A stretch of 64,000 nucleotides of DNA from CAWFGS01 sp963815535 (GCA_963815535.1 CAWFGS010000006.1:199881-263880), one strand, 5' to 3'. Counted from the first letter of the stretch, positions 48,007 to 56,707 are shown. Translations and numbers: made by a program. Notes: a model not told the origin generated them from the letters alone.

Positions 48007-48816
48007 ATGATGAAACTCACCGACCTGTTTGGCCTCGAAGGCAAGATCGCACTGGTAACCGGCGGCAGCCGCGGCATCGGCAAGATGATCGTGGAAGGCC
48101 TGCTGGAAGCGGGCTGCGCCAAGATCTACATCGTCGCGCGCAAGAAGGAACAGGTGGACGCCACCGCCGCCGAACTGGGCGACAAGGTGATCGGCATGGT
48201 CGGCGACCTGTCGCAGATGGACGGCATCCAGCAACTGGCGGACGACCTTTCGGCGCAGGAAGACAAGCTCGACCTGCTGGTCAACAATGCGGGCGCCGCA
48301 TGGGGCGAACCGTTCGAGAAATTCACCGAGGCCGGCTGGGACCGGACGATGGATCTGAACGTGAAAACTCCGTTCTTCCTGACCCAGAAACTGCTGCCGC
48401 TGCTGAAAGCGGCGGGCACGAAGGACCGCCCGGCCAAGGTGCTGATGATCGCCAGCATCGACGGGATGAAGAGCAATCCATGGCCGACCTACCCCTATCA
48501 GGCGTCCAAGGCCGGGCTGATCCATCTGACGCGCCGGATGGCGGCGGAGCTGATCGGGCACAACATCGTCGTCAACGGCATCGGCCCCGGCGCCTTCCCC
48601 AGCGACATGAACCGCGCCGCGCGGGACAATAAGGACATGGTCGAAAAGGGCATTCCATCCCGCCGCGTCGGCGTGACCGAGGACATGGCGGCCGGCGCGA
48701 TCTACCTCCTCAGCCGAGCTGGAGATTACGTGGTCGGCACCACGATCCCGATCGACGGCGGCGTGGTGAACGCCAATATCGGCGCCGGCAATTTCGTCGA
48801 TCCATCGGGCGACTGA
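48007..48816 (+). CDS. SDR family oxidoreductase (3-oxoacyl reductase-like)
   Basis: An intact 269-aa short-chain dehydrogenase. It has the cofactor motif TGGSRGIGK, NNAGAAWGE, and the active-site MIASIDG...YPYQASK (Ser, Tyr, Lys). The C-terminal GGVVNANIGAG tail is usual. The arginine after the first strand (VARKKE) favours NADP(H). It lies 14 bp downstream of the dehydrogenase gene, so it probably handles a hydroxyacyl or ketoacyl intermediate of the same pathway. The start could be 48007 or 48010. A terminator follows. Confidence 0.92.
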   Translation: MMKLTDLFGLEGKIALVTGGSRGIGKMIVEGLLEAGCAKIYIVARKKEQVDATAAELGDKVIGMVGDLSQMDGIQQLADDLSAQEDKLDLLVNNAGAAWGEPFEKFTEAGWDRTMDLNVKTPFFLTQKLLPLLKAAGTKDRPAKVLMIASIDGMKSNPWPTYPYQASKAGLIHLTRRMAAELIGHNIVVNGIGPGAFPSDMNRAARDNKDMVEKGIPSRRVGVTEDMAAGAIYLLSRAGDYVVGTTIPIDGGVVNANIGAGNFVDPSGD

Positions 48817-48900
48817 AGCGGGAGTTGCACGCAACGCAAGTTGATGAAAGCCATCCGGGCGACTCATTCCAAAACGATCCGTAGAGATCGCCAGAACCAC

Positions 48901-48930
48901 AAAAGCCCCGCACGATAGCGGGGCTTTTTA
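48901..48930 (+). terminator. Rho-independent terminator
   Basis: AAAAGCCCCGC (48901-48911) pairs with GCGGGGCTTTTT (48918-48929) around the loop ACGATA. It marks the end of the acyl-CoA operon and the left edge of the lower-GC segment. Confidence 0.92.
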
Positions 48931-49206
48931 TGGAGCATATTCGCTTGTGAAAGAACGGCTTGGCTATGGCAGGCAAAGCGCGTGTAGGAAAACGGTTTGT
49001 CCGCTGTTGGGTGGGAAGCAGTCGTTCAACTATGATCCGGCAAATGACTGGTTCTGGGCCGATTGCTGACTGTCCGCTCTTGGTCTACCAGCGTCACGAA
49101 GCAGACATTCCGCTCCCGACCCACATGCTGACACTAATGCTAAGCCGCTAGTTAGCATGATAAGGCGTCATTGATGTTCTACGAACGTTTGCTGTAACGA
49201 TGGCTG
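48931..49206. repeat. Gene-free segment with GTCCGCT-type repeats
   Basis: No convincing gene is present; a 63-codon open frame at 48960 has no family resemblance. Two related sequences occur: GTCCGCTGTTGGGTGGGAAGCAGTC (48999-49023) and TGTCCGCTCTTGG...GAAGCAGACATTCCGCTC (49071-49115). Related copies lie on the other side of the M23/recombinase pair (50153-50165 and 50911-51015). Confidence 0.55.
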
Positions 49207-50142
49207 ATGCTGCCGCTATTTTTCCTAGTTCAAAACGCCCTGCTGATTCTAGCATTGGCGTGGTTGGCTTGCACGAAATCGTCGAACCGCTTTGAGCTGA
49301 TTGTTCGCGCAGTCGCAGCTTGGGTTTTGTTCATAGGCACATTGACAGCCGGTATTTGGTATTATCCGCCCAACTCAGGCAAGTTGATCTACGGCCTGCT
49401 GTTTGTGGGCGCGACCGCCTTGCATATTTATCGGTCGGATCAGTCTGGCACCGCAAAACTACTCCGACTGAACCACATTCCGACTCTGCTTTGTGTTTCC
49501 CTTGGAGGCATATTGATTTGGCAAGGATTGAGCGGACGACTTGCCCCGGCTGATGACTCAATTACCTTGGCACCGCCGATGAAAAGAGGCGATGGTGTTT
49601 GCGTCATGTCTGGCGGTGCTTCTTTGGCATTGAACCTGCACTACCTGCTCGCCCTTTCGCCTAAGGGCCGCTATGAAAAGCACTCGATAGATTTCACGCG
49701 TCACGACAATAGTGGTGTGAGAACGAAGTTGCGATGGTTCTCAGACCCTCAACCACGTAACATAGAAGAGTATCTGGTCTACGATCAACCCGTTTTTGCC
49801 CCGTGCTCTGGTTCAGTCGTCTCGATAGAGAACGACGAAGAAGATCATCCGGCGGGCGACCGCTTCCGCGACACATCTGGCAGCAATCATGTAACCCTCC
49901 TCTGCGATAGCAATCATGTTGTTTTGGCTCATTTGAAAAAGGGGTCAGTGTTGGTCAAACGGGGCCAGATTATAAGTGTAGGCAGTCGGGTAGGCTTAGT
50001 TGGAAATTCTGGAAACACCGAGGAGCCACATCTGCATATCAACGCACAATCTATCGTTTCACCCGAAGATACTAACGCAAATCCTGAGCCTGTAGTGATG
50101 CTCTTTAGCGGAGAGTATCTATCCCGAGGCGATTGTCTGTAA
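49207..50142 (+). CDS. Membrane-anchored M23 family peptidase
   Basis: A 311-aa protein. About four hydrophobic helices in the first 115 residues anchor it to the membrane. The C-terminal half is an LytM/M23 domain: HSIDF (His159, Asp162), FAPCSGSVVSIENDEEDHPAGD, a central LCDSNHVVLAHLKKGSV, and the HLH motif (His275, His277) in SGNTEEPHLHINA. All four metal or catalytic positions can be assigned. It should cleave peptidoglycan cross-links or another peptide outside the membrane. Codon use is more A+T rich than in the neighbours, consistent with transfer. The ribosome-binding site is weak. Confidence 0.78.
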   Translation: MLPLFFLVQNALLILALAWLACTKSSNRFELIVRAVAAWVLFIGTLTAGIWYYPPNSGKLIYGLLFVGATALHIYRSDQSGTAKLLRLNHIPTLLCVSLGGILIWQGLSGRLAPADDSITLAPPMKRGDGVCVMSGGASLALNLHYLLALSPKGRYEKHSIDFTRHDNSGVRTKLRWFSDPQPRNIEEYLVYDQPVFAPCSGSVVSIENDEEDHPAGDRFRDTSGSNHVTLLCDSNHVVLAHLKKGSVLVKRGQIISVGSRVGLVGNSGNTEEPHLHINAQSIVSPEDTNANPEPVVMLFSGEYLSRGDCL

Positions 50143-50246
50143 TTCTCAGACCAACGTCCGCTTTCACCCCCACTCCTTGTCGTAGAACTGGTGCGGCAGT
50201 GAACCTGAAAGCGGTCACTCAGAATTTCTGAGCAACCGCCCGAACG

Positions 50247-50885
50247 TCAGATTTCTGTCTTCTCCGCGAGCGTGAGAGCATCTTCAATGTCGACGCCGAG
50301 GTAGCGAACAGTGTTCTCTATCTTGGAATGGGCAAGCAATATCTGGATGGCCCGGATGTTACCCGTTGCCTTGTAGATGATCGACGCCTTGGTTCTTCGA
50401 AGCGAGTGCGTGCCATACTCTTCAGGCCGAAGACCGATAGCTTCGACCCATTCGTCGACAAGCCTTGCGTATTGTCTTGTGCTCAAATGCCGCGAATGAT
50501 CGATCCGGCTAGGGAACACAAAGTCCTCAACAGCGCCCCCTCGAAGTTCGAGCCATGCGAACAGACTTTCTCGGGCGTCCTTAGCGATCGCGAATTGGAC
50601 TTGCCGCCCTGTCTTTCGCTGAGTGATTGTTGCACGCGTTCTGACTTCCGGCCCGCTGACCAGATCGCGGATCTTGAGTTCGACTAGGTCACAGCCTCGC
50701 AACTTGCTATTAATCGCGAGATCAAAGAGTGCTCGATCCCGAATGCGTTTTTCGCGATCCAGGAAGAACCTGATCGCCCATATCTGCTTTTGATTGAACG
50801 GACGCTTGGGCCCGATCTTAGCGCCGAAGTTCCATGGCACGCGGCTTTGTGCTGCCGGATCAAATTGTGAGTAAGTCATGTTCAT
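50247..50885 (-). CDS. Small tyrosine recombinase/integrase
   Basis: A 212-aa site-specific recombinase made up essentially of the catalytic domain. Catalytic residues are assignable: Arg63 (SKLRGCDL), Lys91 (QRKTGRQ), His160 and Arg163 (THSLRRTK), His186 (LLAHSKIENT) and nucleophile Tyr195 (VRYLG). The usual N-terminal SAM-like arm-binding domain is missing or very short. Spacing of AAGGAG favours the inner ATG (50879) as start. It lies in the lower-GC segment between repeat clusters. No excisionase, cargo resistance gene or clear att duplication was found. Confidence 0.85.
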   Translation of the reverse strand: MNMTYSQFDPAAQSRVPWNFGAKIGPKRPFNQKQIWAIRFFLDREKRIRDRALFDLAINSKLRGCDLVELKIRDLVSGPEVRTRATITQRKTGRQVQFAIAKDARESLFAWLELRGGAVEDFVFPSRIDHSRHLSTRQYARLVDEWVEAIGLRPEEYGTHSLRRTKASIIYKATGNIRAIQILLAHSKIENTVRYLGVDIEDALTLAEKTEI

Positions 50886-50910
50886 TCTCCTTGGCCGGAA
50901 TGGCCGAAGA

Positions 50911-51015
50911 GAATGTCCGCTCTTGGGAGCTAAGAATTCGGAACGCTACGTCCGATACTGGGGCGCGAAGCAGACGTGGGGACCTGCTAACTCATAATGT
51001 CCGCTTCTGGTTCGC
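50911..51015. repeat. GTCCGCT-type repeats, right cluster
   Basis: It contains AATGTCCGCTCTTGGGAGC (50912-50930), GCGAAGCAGACGTGG (50965-50979) and AATGTCCGCTTCTGG (50996-51010). These share ATGTCCGCTYTTGG and GAAGCAGAC with 49071-49115. The spacing between the two boxes differs, so this is a degenerate repeat family rather than an exact duplication. It lies between the recombinase start and the gmk stop. Confidence 0.55.
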
Positions 51016-51029
51016 AACCAAACCTCCGC

Positions 51030-51725
51030 TTAACCCATCAATTCCCGCACGAACGGGATCAGGCCCGTCTGCCGCTGCCGTTTCATGCGTTCCGCGGCCA
51101 GGATGCGGTTTACCTTGGCGAAGCAGGTGTCCACGTCGTCGTTGATGACCACGTAATCATACGCGTCCCAGTGGCTGATTTCGCTGCGGGCGCGTTCCAT
51201 GCGGTCGTCTATCACGGCGACGCTGTCCTGCGCGCGGGATTCCAGGCGGCGGCGCAGTTCGTCGATGCTCGGCGGCAGGATGAACACGCGCACCACGTCC
51301 TGCTGGTCTTTCTGGTACAGTTGCTGCGTGCCCTGCCAGTCGATGTCGAACAGGAAATCCTGCCCGTCTTTCAAGGCGTTACGGATGCGACCCTTGGGCG
51401 TGCCGTAACGGTAATCGAACACCGGTGCGTATTCGTAGAAATCGTCCTCCGCGATCATGGCGTCGAACTGGGCGTCGCTGACGAAGTGATAATCCATCCC
51501 GTCCACCTCGCCGGGACGCGGCGGGCGGGTGGTGACGGAAACGGACAGCTTGATCCGCTCGTCCCGGTCCAGCAGCATGCGCGAAATGGTGGTCTTGCCC
51601 GCGCCCGATGGGGAGGACAGGATGAACAGCAGGCCGCGGCGATGCAGGGTGTCGAGATGGGTGTCGGACGGGTCGCGTTGGGCATAGGCGCTGTTGCCGC
51701 AAACCGCAGGCCAGATCAAGCGCAT
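51030..51725 (-). CDS. gmk: Guanylate kinase
   Basis: Phosphorylates GMP to GDP. The kinase is clear: P-loop SSPSGAGKTT, GMP-binding SVSVTTRPPRPGEVDGMDYHFV, EYAPVFDYRYGTPK, DIDWQGTQQL and the lid ILPPSIDELRRRLESRAQD. The chosen ATG (51723-51725) gives 231 aa, with about 30 residues before the P-loop region. The domain itself begins at LHRRGLLFIL, and upstream sequence may contain another indel, so the exact start is uncertain. It is co-oriented with sspB and a hypothetical gene. Confidence 0.93.
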   Translation of the reverse strand: MRLIWPAVCGNSAYAQRDPSDTHLDTLHRRGLLFILSSPSGAGKTTISRMLLDRDERIKLSVSVTTRPPRPGEVDGMDYHFVSDAQFDAMIAEDDFYEYAPVFDYRYGTPKGRIRNALKDGQDFLFDIDWQGTQQLYQKDQQDVVRVFILPPSIDELRRRLESRAQDSVAVIDDRMERARSEISHWDAYDYVVINDDVDTCFAKVNRILAAERMKRQRQTGLIPFVRELMG

Positions 51726-51804
51726 CGGGCACGCCGCCGGATCGTCGCAATGCGGCGCAAGGCTTGCCACCGCCCTGCAACCGCCCTGCGACCGGCCGAC
51801 CGGA

Positions 51805-52233
51805 TCAATCGTCGGCGTGCGGTTTCCCTGATCGCTGCGTCGCCAGCATTCTTGGCCGCGCGGCGCGACTGGCTGCGGTCGAACAGGGTCTTGGCCAGCA
51901 GGCCGCCGCCGACCAGAACCGCACCCGGCACGGACCGGGTCGCCACCTTGGTCACGCCATAGGATACCAGCGTGGAAACCATCGACCGGTTGTCGACCGC
52001 ATCCTTCGCCACACTCGGCGCCGTAACGCCGCGCGAGCAGGCCCTTTTCCACCGATTTGCGCGCCATGCGGCCCGACGCTGCGCAGCACGATTTCGTGGA
52101 TCAGCGCGTTGGTCTGCGGATTGGTGCTGGGGCCGGGCACGGACGGCTTGCCGACTGTCCTGCCGCGACGTCGCCTGCGCCCGTGCGTCGCCATCGGCTT
52201 TTCCGCCGCCAGATCGGTAATGTGTTTTGCCAT
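51805..52233 (-). CDS. Hypothetical protein, frameshifted
   Basis: A protein of about 140 aa between sspB and gmk. It begins MAKHITDLAAEKP, has a basic patch (HGRRRRRGR), then NPQTNALIHEIVLRS, SVEKGLLARRYG and VAKDAVDNRSMVSTLVSYGVTKVATRSVPGAVLVGGGLLAKTLFDRSQSRRAAK. The final part contains one hydrophobic segment that may touch the membrane. Three breaks, near 52085, 52030 and 51815, are needed; the corrected stop (ADD then TGA at 51805) is inferred. I do not recognise the family. Confidence 0.5.
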
Positions 52234-52259
52234 GCCGCCTCGATGCCCCGCAAGCAGCG

Positions 52260-52799
52260 TCAGTTCTTTCTTGCCGAAATCGACCGTCACCACGTTCGAT
52301 CCGTCCTTCCGCTGCACCAACGGCCGCGTCATCGTTGCCGCGCATGTCGCCCGCGCCGCCGTGCCCCTTCGTGCCGCCGTCGTTTTGGGCGGCATCATGC
52401 GCTTCGGGCGCCATATCGTCCACCGTGGCCTGGAATTGCAGCCCGAAATCGACCGCCGGATCGACGAAGGCGGTGATCGCCGCGAACGGAATCTCCAGTT
52501 TGGACGGGATCTGGTTGAAGCTGAGGCCGACGCCGAAACCCGTCATCCGTCACGTCCAGATCCCAGAACTTGTTCTGCAGCACGATGGTCATTTCGTCGG
52601 GGAACCGTTCGCGCAGATGCGGCGGAATCGATCGACGCCCGCCGCGCCCGGTCTTGAACGTGATGTAGAAATGGTGCTCGCCCGGCAGTGTCGCGCCGTT
52701 ATCCTGCACTTCGCCCAGCACGCGGCCGACCACGGCGCGCAGCGCCTCCTGCACGATTTCGTCATAGGGGATCAGGCTGTCGGGTGCATCGTCGCTCAT
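52260..52799 (-). CDS. sspB: SspB, ClpXP adaptor, frameshifted
   Basis: Delivers ssrA-tagged proteins to ClpXP. The sequence follows alphaproteobacterial SspB: SLIPYDEIVQEALRAVVGRVL, GEHHFYITFKTG, RFPDEMTIVLQNKFWDLDV and FGVGLSFNQIPSKLEIPFAAITAFVDPAVDFGLQF. An acidic linker then leads to the C-terminal XB-like tail SNVVTVDFGKK. Breaks lie near 52545, 52330 and 52270; removing a G in the last restores FGKKN-stop at 52260-52262. It is about 178 aa. It is divergent from hisB, an order common in sphingomonads (from memory). Confidence 0.9.
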
Positions 52800-52911
52800 A
52801 ATCGGCGCTAGGTGGCGGCGCGCGCGCGCGGGGTCAAGCGGCAATGGCGTTGCAGCGTGGCGCACGCATCATTGTCTTGTCATGGCCCGCATTTCGACTT
52901 ATAGCGCGCCC

Positions 52912-53506
52912 ATGCGCACCGGCCGGATCGAACGAAACACCACCGAAACGAAGATCCTGGTCGAGGTCAATCTCGACGGAACGGGCACTTACGACGTGTC
53001 GACCGGGATCGGCTTTCTCGATCATATGGTCGAACAGTTTTCGCCGCCATTCGCTGATCGACGTCACGATGAAGGTCGATGGCGATCTGCATGTCGACCA
53101 GCATCACACGACGGAAGACAGCGCGCTGGCGCTGGGGCAGGCATTGGCGGAGGCGCTGGGCGACAAGGCGGGCATCGGGCGTTACGGCCTTGCCTATTCG
53201 CCGATGGACGAAACGCTGGCGCGCGTGGCGCTCGATATTTCGGGCCGCCCCTATCTGGTCTGGAAAGCCGCGTTCACGCAGGAAAAGCTGGGCGAATGGG
53301 ACACCGAACTGATCGAACACTGGTTCCATTCGGTGGCGCAGACGGCGGGCATCACGCTGCATGCCGAACTGCTCTATGGCAGCAACAACCACCACATCTG
53401 CGAGGCGTTGTACAAGGGCTTCGCCCGCGCCATGCGCCAGGCGGTGGAACTCGATCCGCGCAAGGGCGACGCGGTGCCCAGCACCAAGGGCCAGCTGGGT
53501 GGCTGA
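52912..53506 (+). CDS. hisB: Imidazoleglycerol-phosphate dehydratase, one frameshift
   Basis: The sixth step of histidine synthesis, a Mn-dependent dehydratase of about 197 aa. Motifs are GRIERNTTET, STGIGFLDHMVEQFS, the metal-binding DLHVDQHHTTEDSALALGQA and LYGSNNHHICEALYKGFARA. One extra C near 53044 splits QFS from RHSLIDVTMK. The start could be ATG 52912 (family-like MRTGRIERN) or ATG 52882. The stop overlaps the hisH start, so hisB-hisH-hisA are coupled. Confidence 0.94.
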
Positions 53507-54132
53507 AACGGTTGCGCTGATCGATTACGGCGCGGGCAATCTGCATTCGGTGCACAACGCCCTGCAGGCGCGTGGGGCGCGAGTGTCACGGTGACCGCCG
53601 ATCCGGACATGGTGCGCGCGCGGACCGGATCGTGCTGCCCGGCGTCGGCTCGTTTCGCGCATGCGCCGAAGGGTTGCGCGCGCTCGACGGGCATGGTCGA
53701 GGCGATGACGCGGCGGGTGCGGGACGACGGCGTGCCGTTCCTGGGCATTTGCGTGGGCATGCAGTTGCTCGCCACGCGCGGGCTGGAACATGGCGAGACG
53801 CCGGGGCTCGGCTGGATCGCGGGCGAGGTGCGCGCGATCGAAGCGCACCGACCCATGCCGTGAAGGTGCCGCATATGGGCTGGAACGACGTGGCCCTGCC
53901 GCCTCACGCGCGCGATCACGCGGTGCTGGAGGAGGGGGAGGCCTATTTCCTGCATTCCTATCACTTCGCCGCGGCGATGGCGCGGACATCGCCGCGATGA
54001 CCGATCACGGCGGCGGGCATGGTGGCGGCGGTGGCGCGCGACAACATGCTCGGCGTGCAGTTCCACCCGGAAAAGAGCCAGGCCTACGGGCTGGCCTGCT
54101 GACACGGTTTCTGGAGTCGGAAGACGGCATGA
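53499..54132 (+). CDS. hisH: Imidazole glycerol phosphate synthase glutaminase subunit, heavily frameshifted
   Basis: A class I glutamine amidotransferase supplying ammonia to HisF, about 210 aa. It starts at GTG 53499 (VAETVALIDYGAGNLHSV). The nucleophile is in FLGICVGMQLL, VPHMGWNDV and YFLHSYHFAA follow, and the catalytic HPE is in GVQFHPEKSQ. Eight to nine one-base indels in about 630 bp break the frame (near 53580, 53622, 53690, 53850, 53980, 54015, 54100 and 54115). The corrected end LEWKTA-TGA overlaps the hisA ATG by 4 bp. All catalytic residues are present. Confidence 0.92.
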
Positions 54133-54881
54133 TCGTCTTTCCCGCCATCGATCTGAAGGGCGGCCAGGTCGTGCGCCTTGCCGAAGGCGATATGGACCGC
54201 GCCACCGTCTATGGCGACGATCCCGCCGCGCAGGCGATGCTGTTTGCCGAGGCCGGCGCGCAGCATCTGCATGTCGTCGATCTGGACGGCGCGTTCGCGG
54301 GCGAAAGCCGCAACCGTGAGGCGGTCGAGGCGATCGTCGAGCGCTTTCCCGGCCATGTGCAGCTGGGCGGCGGCATCCGCGACGCCAGAAGCGGTGGAGG
54401 GCTGGTTCGAGCTTGGGCGTCAGCCGCATCGTGATCGGCACCGCGGCGCTGACCGACCCGGAATTCGTCAAGGCGATGGCGCAGGGAATGGGAAGGCGGC
54501 ATCGTCGTCGCGGTCGATGCGCGCGACGGCATGGTCGCGACCGAGGGCTGGGCCGATGTGTCCGACGTGCCGGTGGTCGACATGGCCCGCCGGTTCGAGG
54601 ATGCGGGCGTCGCCAGCCTGCTGTTCACCGATATCGGGCGCGACGGCATGCTGAAAGGCTGCAACATCGACGCGACGGTGGAACTGGCGCGGCAAACCGA
54701 TCTGCCGGTGATCGCCAGCGGCGGGGTGAAGGGGCTGGACGATATCCACATCCTGTCGCATGCAGGCGGGACATTGGCGAGTCGGCGGATCGAAGGCGTG
54801 ATCACCGGCCGCGCGCTGTATGACGGCCGGCTGGATCTGGCGGCGGCGCTGGCGATGGCGGCGCGGGCGGATGAGGTGTGA
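54129..54881 (+). CDS. hisA: ProFAR isomerase, frameshifted
   Basis: A TIM-barrel isomerase of histidine synthesis, about 249 aa after correction. The motifs are FPAIDLKGGQVVRL with catalytic Asp, HLHVVDLDGAFAG, HVQLGGGIRD, then VDARDGMVATEGWADVS with the second Asp, FTDIGRDGMLKGCN and VIASGGVKGLDD. Three single extra G residues, near 54388, 54415 and 54487, break the frame. Its ATG overlaps the hisH stop (ATGA). hisF follows after a 338-bp insert. Confidence 0.95.
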
Positions 54882-55219
54882 TGCAGTGATCGCCAGAGCG
54901 TGGTTCCTGTGCCCTGCCGCTGGTGTGGTTCGCGCTGGTCGGGCGCGACCGTCGGGCGCGATGGACGGGATTGGCATTGTCGGGCTGCTGTCGTTCGTAT
55001 TTCGCAGCCGTCCGCCTATCTCATCAGCCGATGCGGTTACCGCATTCCTGCGGCGGGACCGATGGCGGGCGGCTTCGCCATGATCGGTCCATTCGTGTTC
55101 AGCGCGGTGTACGGCGCGACTGTTCGGGACTGCGACGCCGGCGACTGTGTTCGCCGTCGCGTCGACCGCGAGCTCCGCATCGACCACTCCGCTTCGGCGT
55201 CGCCATCCGCTTCGACGCC
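54882..55219 (+). other. Segment between hisA and hisF with remnants of a small membrane-protein gene
   Basis: Hydrophobic, membrane-like peptides appear in successive frames: PLVWFALVGRDRRARWTGLALSG, LLSFVF, AYLIS, then PMAGGFAMIGPFVFSAVYGA and a basic tail CVRRRVDREL. Given the indel rate nearby, this may be one gene of about 100 aa with two or three helices, starting near GTG 54892. I cannot fix the frame or name a family. No other feature is visible. Confidence 0.35.
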
Positions 55220-55983
55220 ATGACCGTCCGCATCCGCGTCATCCCCTGCCTCGACGTGGCCGATGGGCGCGTGGTGAAGGGCGTGAATTTCGTCGATCTG
55301 AAGGATGCGGGCGATCCGGTCGAACAGGCGCAGGCCTATGATGCGGCGGGCGCGGACGAGCTGTGCTTTCTCGACATTTCCGCCACCCATGAAGGGCGCG
55401 GCACGCTGCTCGACATGGTGCGGCGCACGGCGGCAGGTCTGCTTCATGCCGCTGACCGTGGGCGGCGGGGTGCGCAGCGTGGAGGATGCGCGCGCGCTGC
55501 TGCTGGCGGGCGCGGACAAGGTGGCGGTCAACAGCGCGGCGGTCGCCCGGCCCGAACTGGTGGGCGAAATCGCCGCGCGCTTCGGCAGCCAGTGCGTGGT
55601 CGCCAGCGTCGATGCGCGGCAAGTGGCGGATGGCCAGTGGGAAATCTTCACCCATGGCGGACGCAAGCCGACCGGGATCGACGCGCTCGACTATGCACGC
55701 CGAGTGGCGCGATCTGGGCGCGGGCGAATTGCTCGTCACCTCGATGGATGGCGACGGGACGAAGGCGGGATACGATCTCGACCTGACGCGCGCCATTGCC
55801 GATGCCGTGCCCGTACCGGTGGTGGCGAGCGGCGGCGTCGGCACGCTGGAGCATCTGGTCGACGGTGTGACGAAGGGCCATGCCAGCGCGGTTCTGGCCG
55901 CATCGATCTTCCATTTCGGCACCCACACCATGGGCGAGGCGCATGCCGCCTTGCGCGCGGCCGGATTGCCCGCGCGCGGCTAG
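55220..55983 (+). CDS. hisF: Imidazole glycerol phosphate synthase cyclase subunit, frameshifted
   Basis: Forms imidazole glycerol phosphate and AICAR with HisH. It is about 253 aa after removing two extra bases, near 55437 and 55701. Motifs: RVIPCLDVADGRVVKGVNF with the catalytic Asp, ELCFLDISATHEGRGT, MPLTVGGGVRSVEDAR, DKVAVNSAAV, HGGRKPTGIDA, then TSMDGDGTKAGYDL with the second Asp and VVASGGVGTLEHL. It is in the his cluster on the same strand as hisA and hisE, separated from each by a small extra gene. Confidence 0.95.
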
Positions 55984-56065
55984 GGTCGTATGTGACGCTG
56001 TCGGGGCGGTCCCATCGCGGGACAGCCCGCGCGCTCGCCGCTTGTGCAAGCGCAGCAAATGGTCC

Positions 56066-56301
56066 ATGGCAGCGCATCATGCGCAACGCTTCCTCCTGAT
56101 CCTGCTGGCAACTGCCGGGCCGTTGCACGCGGCGCACGGGCGGCGAGCACGCAGGTTCCCGAACCGTCCAATCTGGCGCTGTTCGCGCTGGGTCTGGCGG
56201 GCGTCATCATCGGCCGCCGCGTGGCGCGCGTCGCAACGGCGCGACGACGAGTGAAGGTACGAATAACGCCGCCAATGACAGGTCTGATGACAGGGCGTTG
56301 A
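56066..56301 (+). CDS. Miniature PEP-CTERM sorting-signal protein, frameshifted
   Basis: A very short secreted protein of perhaps 60-75 aa. A signal-peptide-like stretch RFLLILLATAGPLHAAHG is followed, after a frame change near 56130, by a complete PEP-CTERM signal. The signal is the VPEPSNLALFALGLAGVIIGRR tripartite motif: PEP, hydrophobic helix, basic end. Almost nothing lies between export signal and sorting signal. Exosortase/XrtA systems cleave at this motif; no exosortase gene is in the window. Start (56066 or an ATG near 56079) and stop (56254 or 56301) are uncertain because of indels. It lies between hisF and hisE. Confidence 0.6.
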
Positions 56302-56353
56302 CCGATGCGCTTGACCGAACCGGCACGCTCGCGCATCGATGCGCGATGCGCGC

Positions 56354-56705
56354 ATGGATACTCTGACCCGCCTCGAAACCACGATCGCGCAGCGCCGCGA
56401 CGCCGATCCCGACGCCAGCTACGTCGCGCAGTTGCACGCGCGCGGCCTGCCCGTGATCGCGCGCAAGCTGGGCGAGGAAGCGGTGGAAACGGTGGTCGCC
56501 GCGCTTTCCGGGCGACGACGCGGAACTGGTCGGGGAAGCGGCCGATCTGCTGTTCCACCTGCTGGTCCTGCTGTCCGCGCGCGATATTCCGCTGTGCCGA
56601 CGTGCTGGCCGAACTGGACCGGCGCGAGGGCATCTCGGGCCTCGCGGAAAAGGCAGCCGCGGCCTTCGGCGACGCAAGATCAGCCTGCGCGCGGAGGAGG
56701 GGTAA
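56354..56705 (+). CDS. hisE: Phosphoribosyl-ATP pyrophosphatase, frameshifted
   Basis: The second step of histidine synthesis, a MazG-like all-alpha pyrophosphatase of about 116 aa. Motifs: LTRLETTIAQRRDADPDASYVAQL, the metal-binding ARKLGEEAVETVVAAL, then DAELVGEAADLLFHLLVLLSAR and VLAELDRREGISGLAEK. Extra bases near 56509 and 56596, plus one more change near 56683, break the frame. The corrected stop TAA 56703-56705 lies 2 bp before the HIT gene. The GAGGAGGGG just before it serves as that gene's ribosome-binding site. Confidence 0.9.
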
Positions 56706-56707
56706 CC

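Noticed and set aside
48960..49151. 63-codon ORF left of the M23 gene
   Set aside because: It overlaps repeat sequence, lacks a ribosome-binding site and has no recognisable feature.
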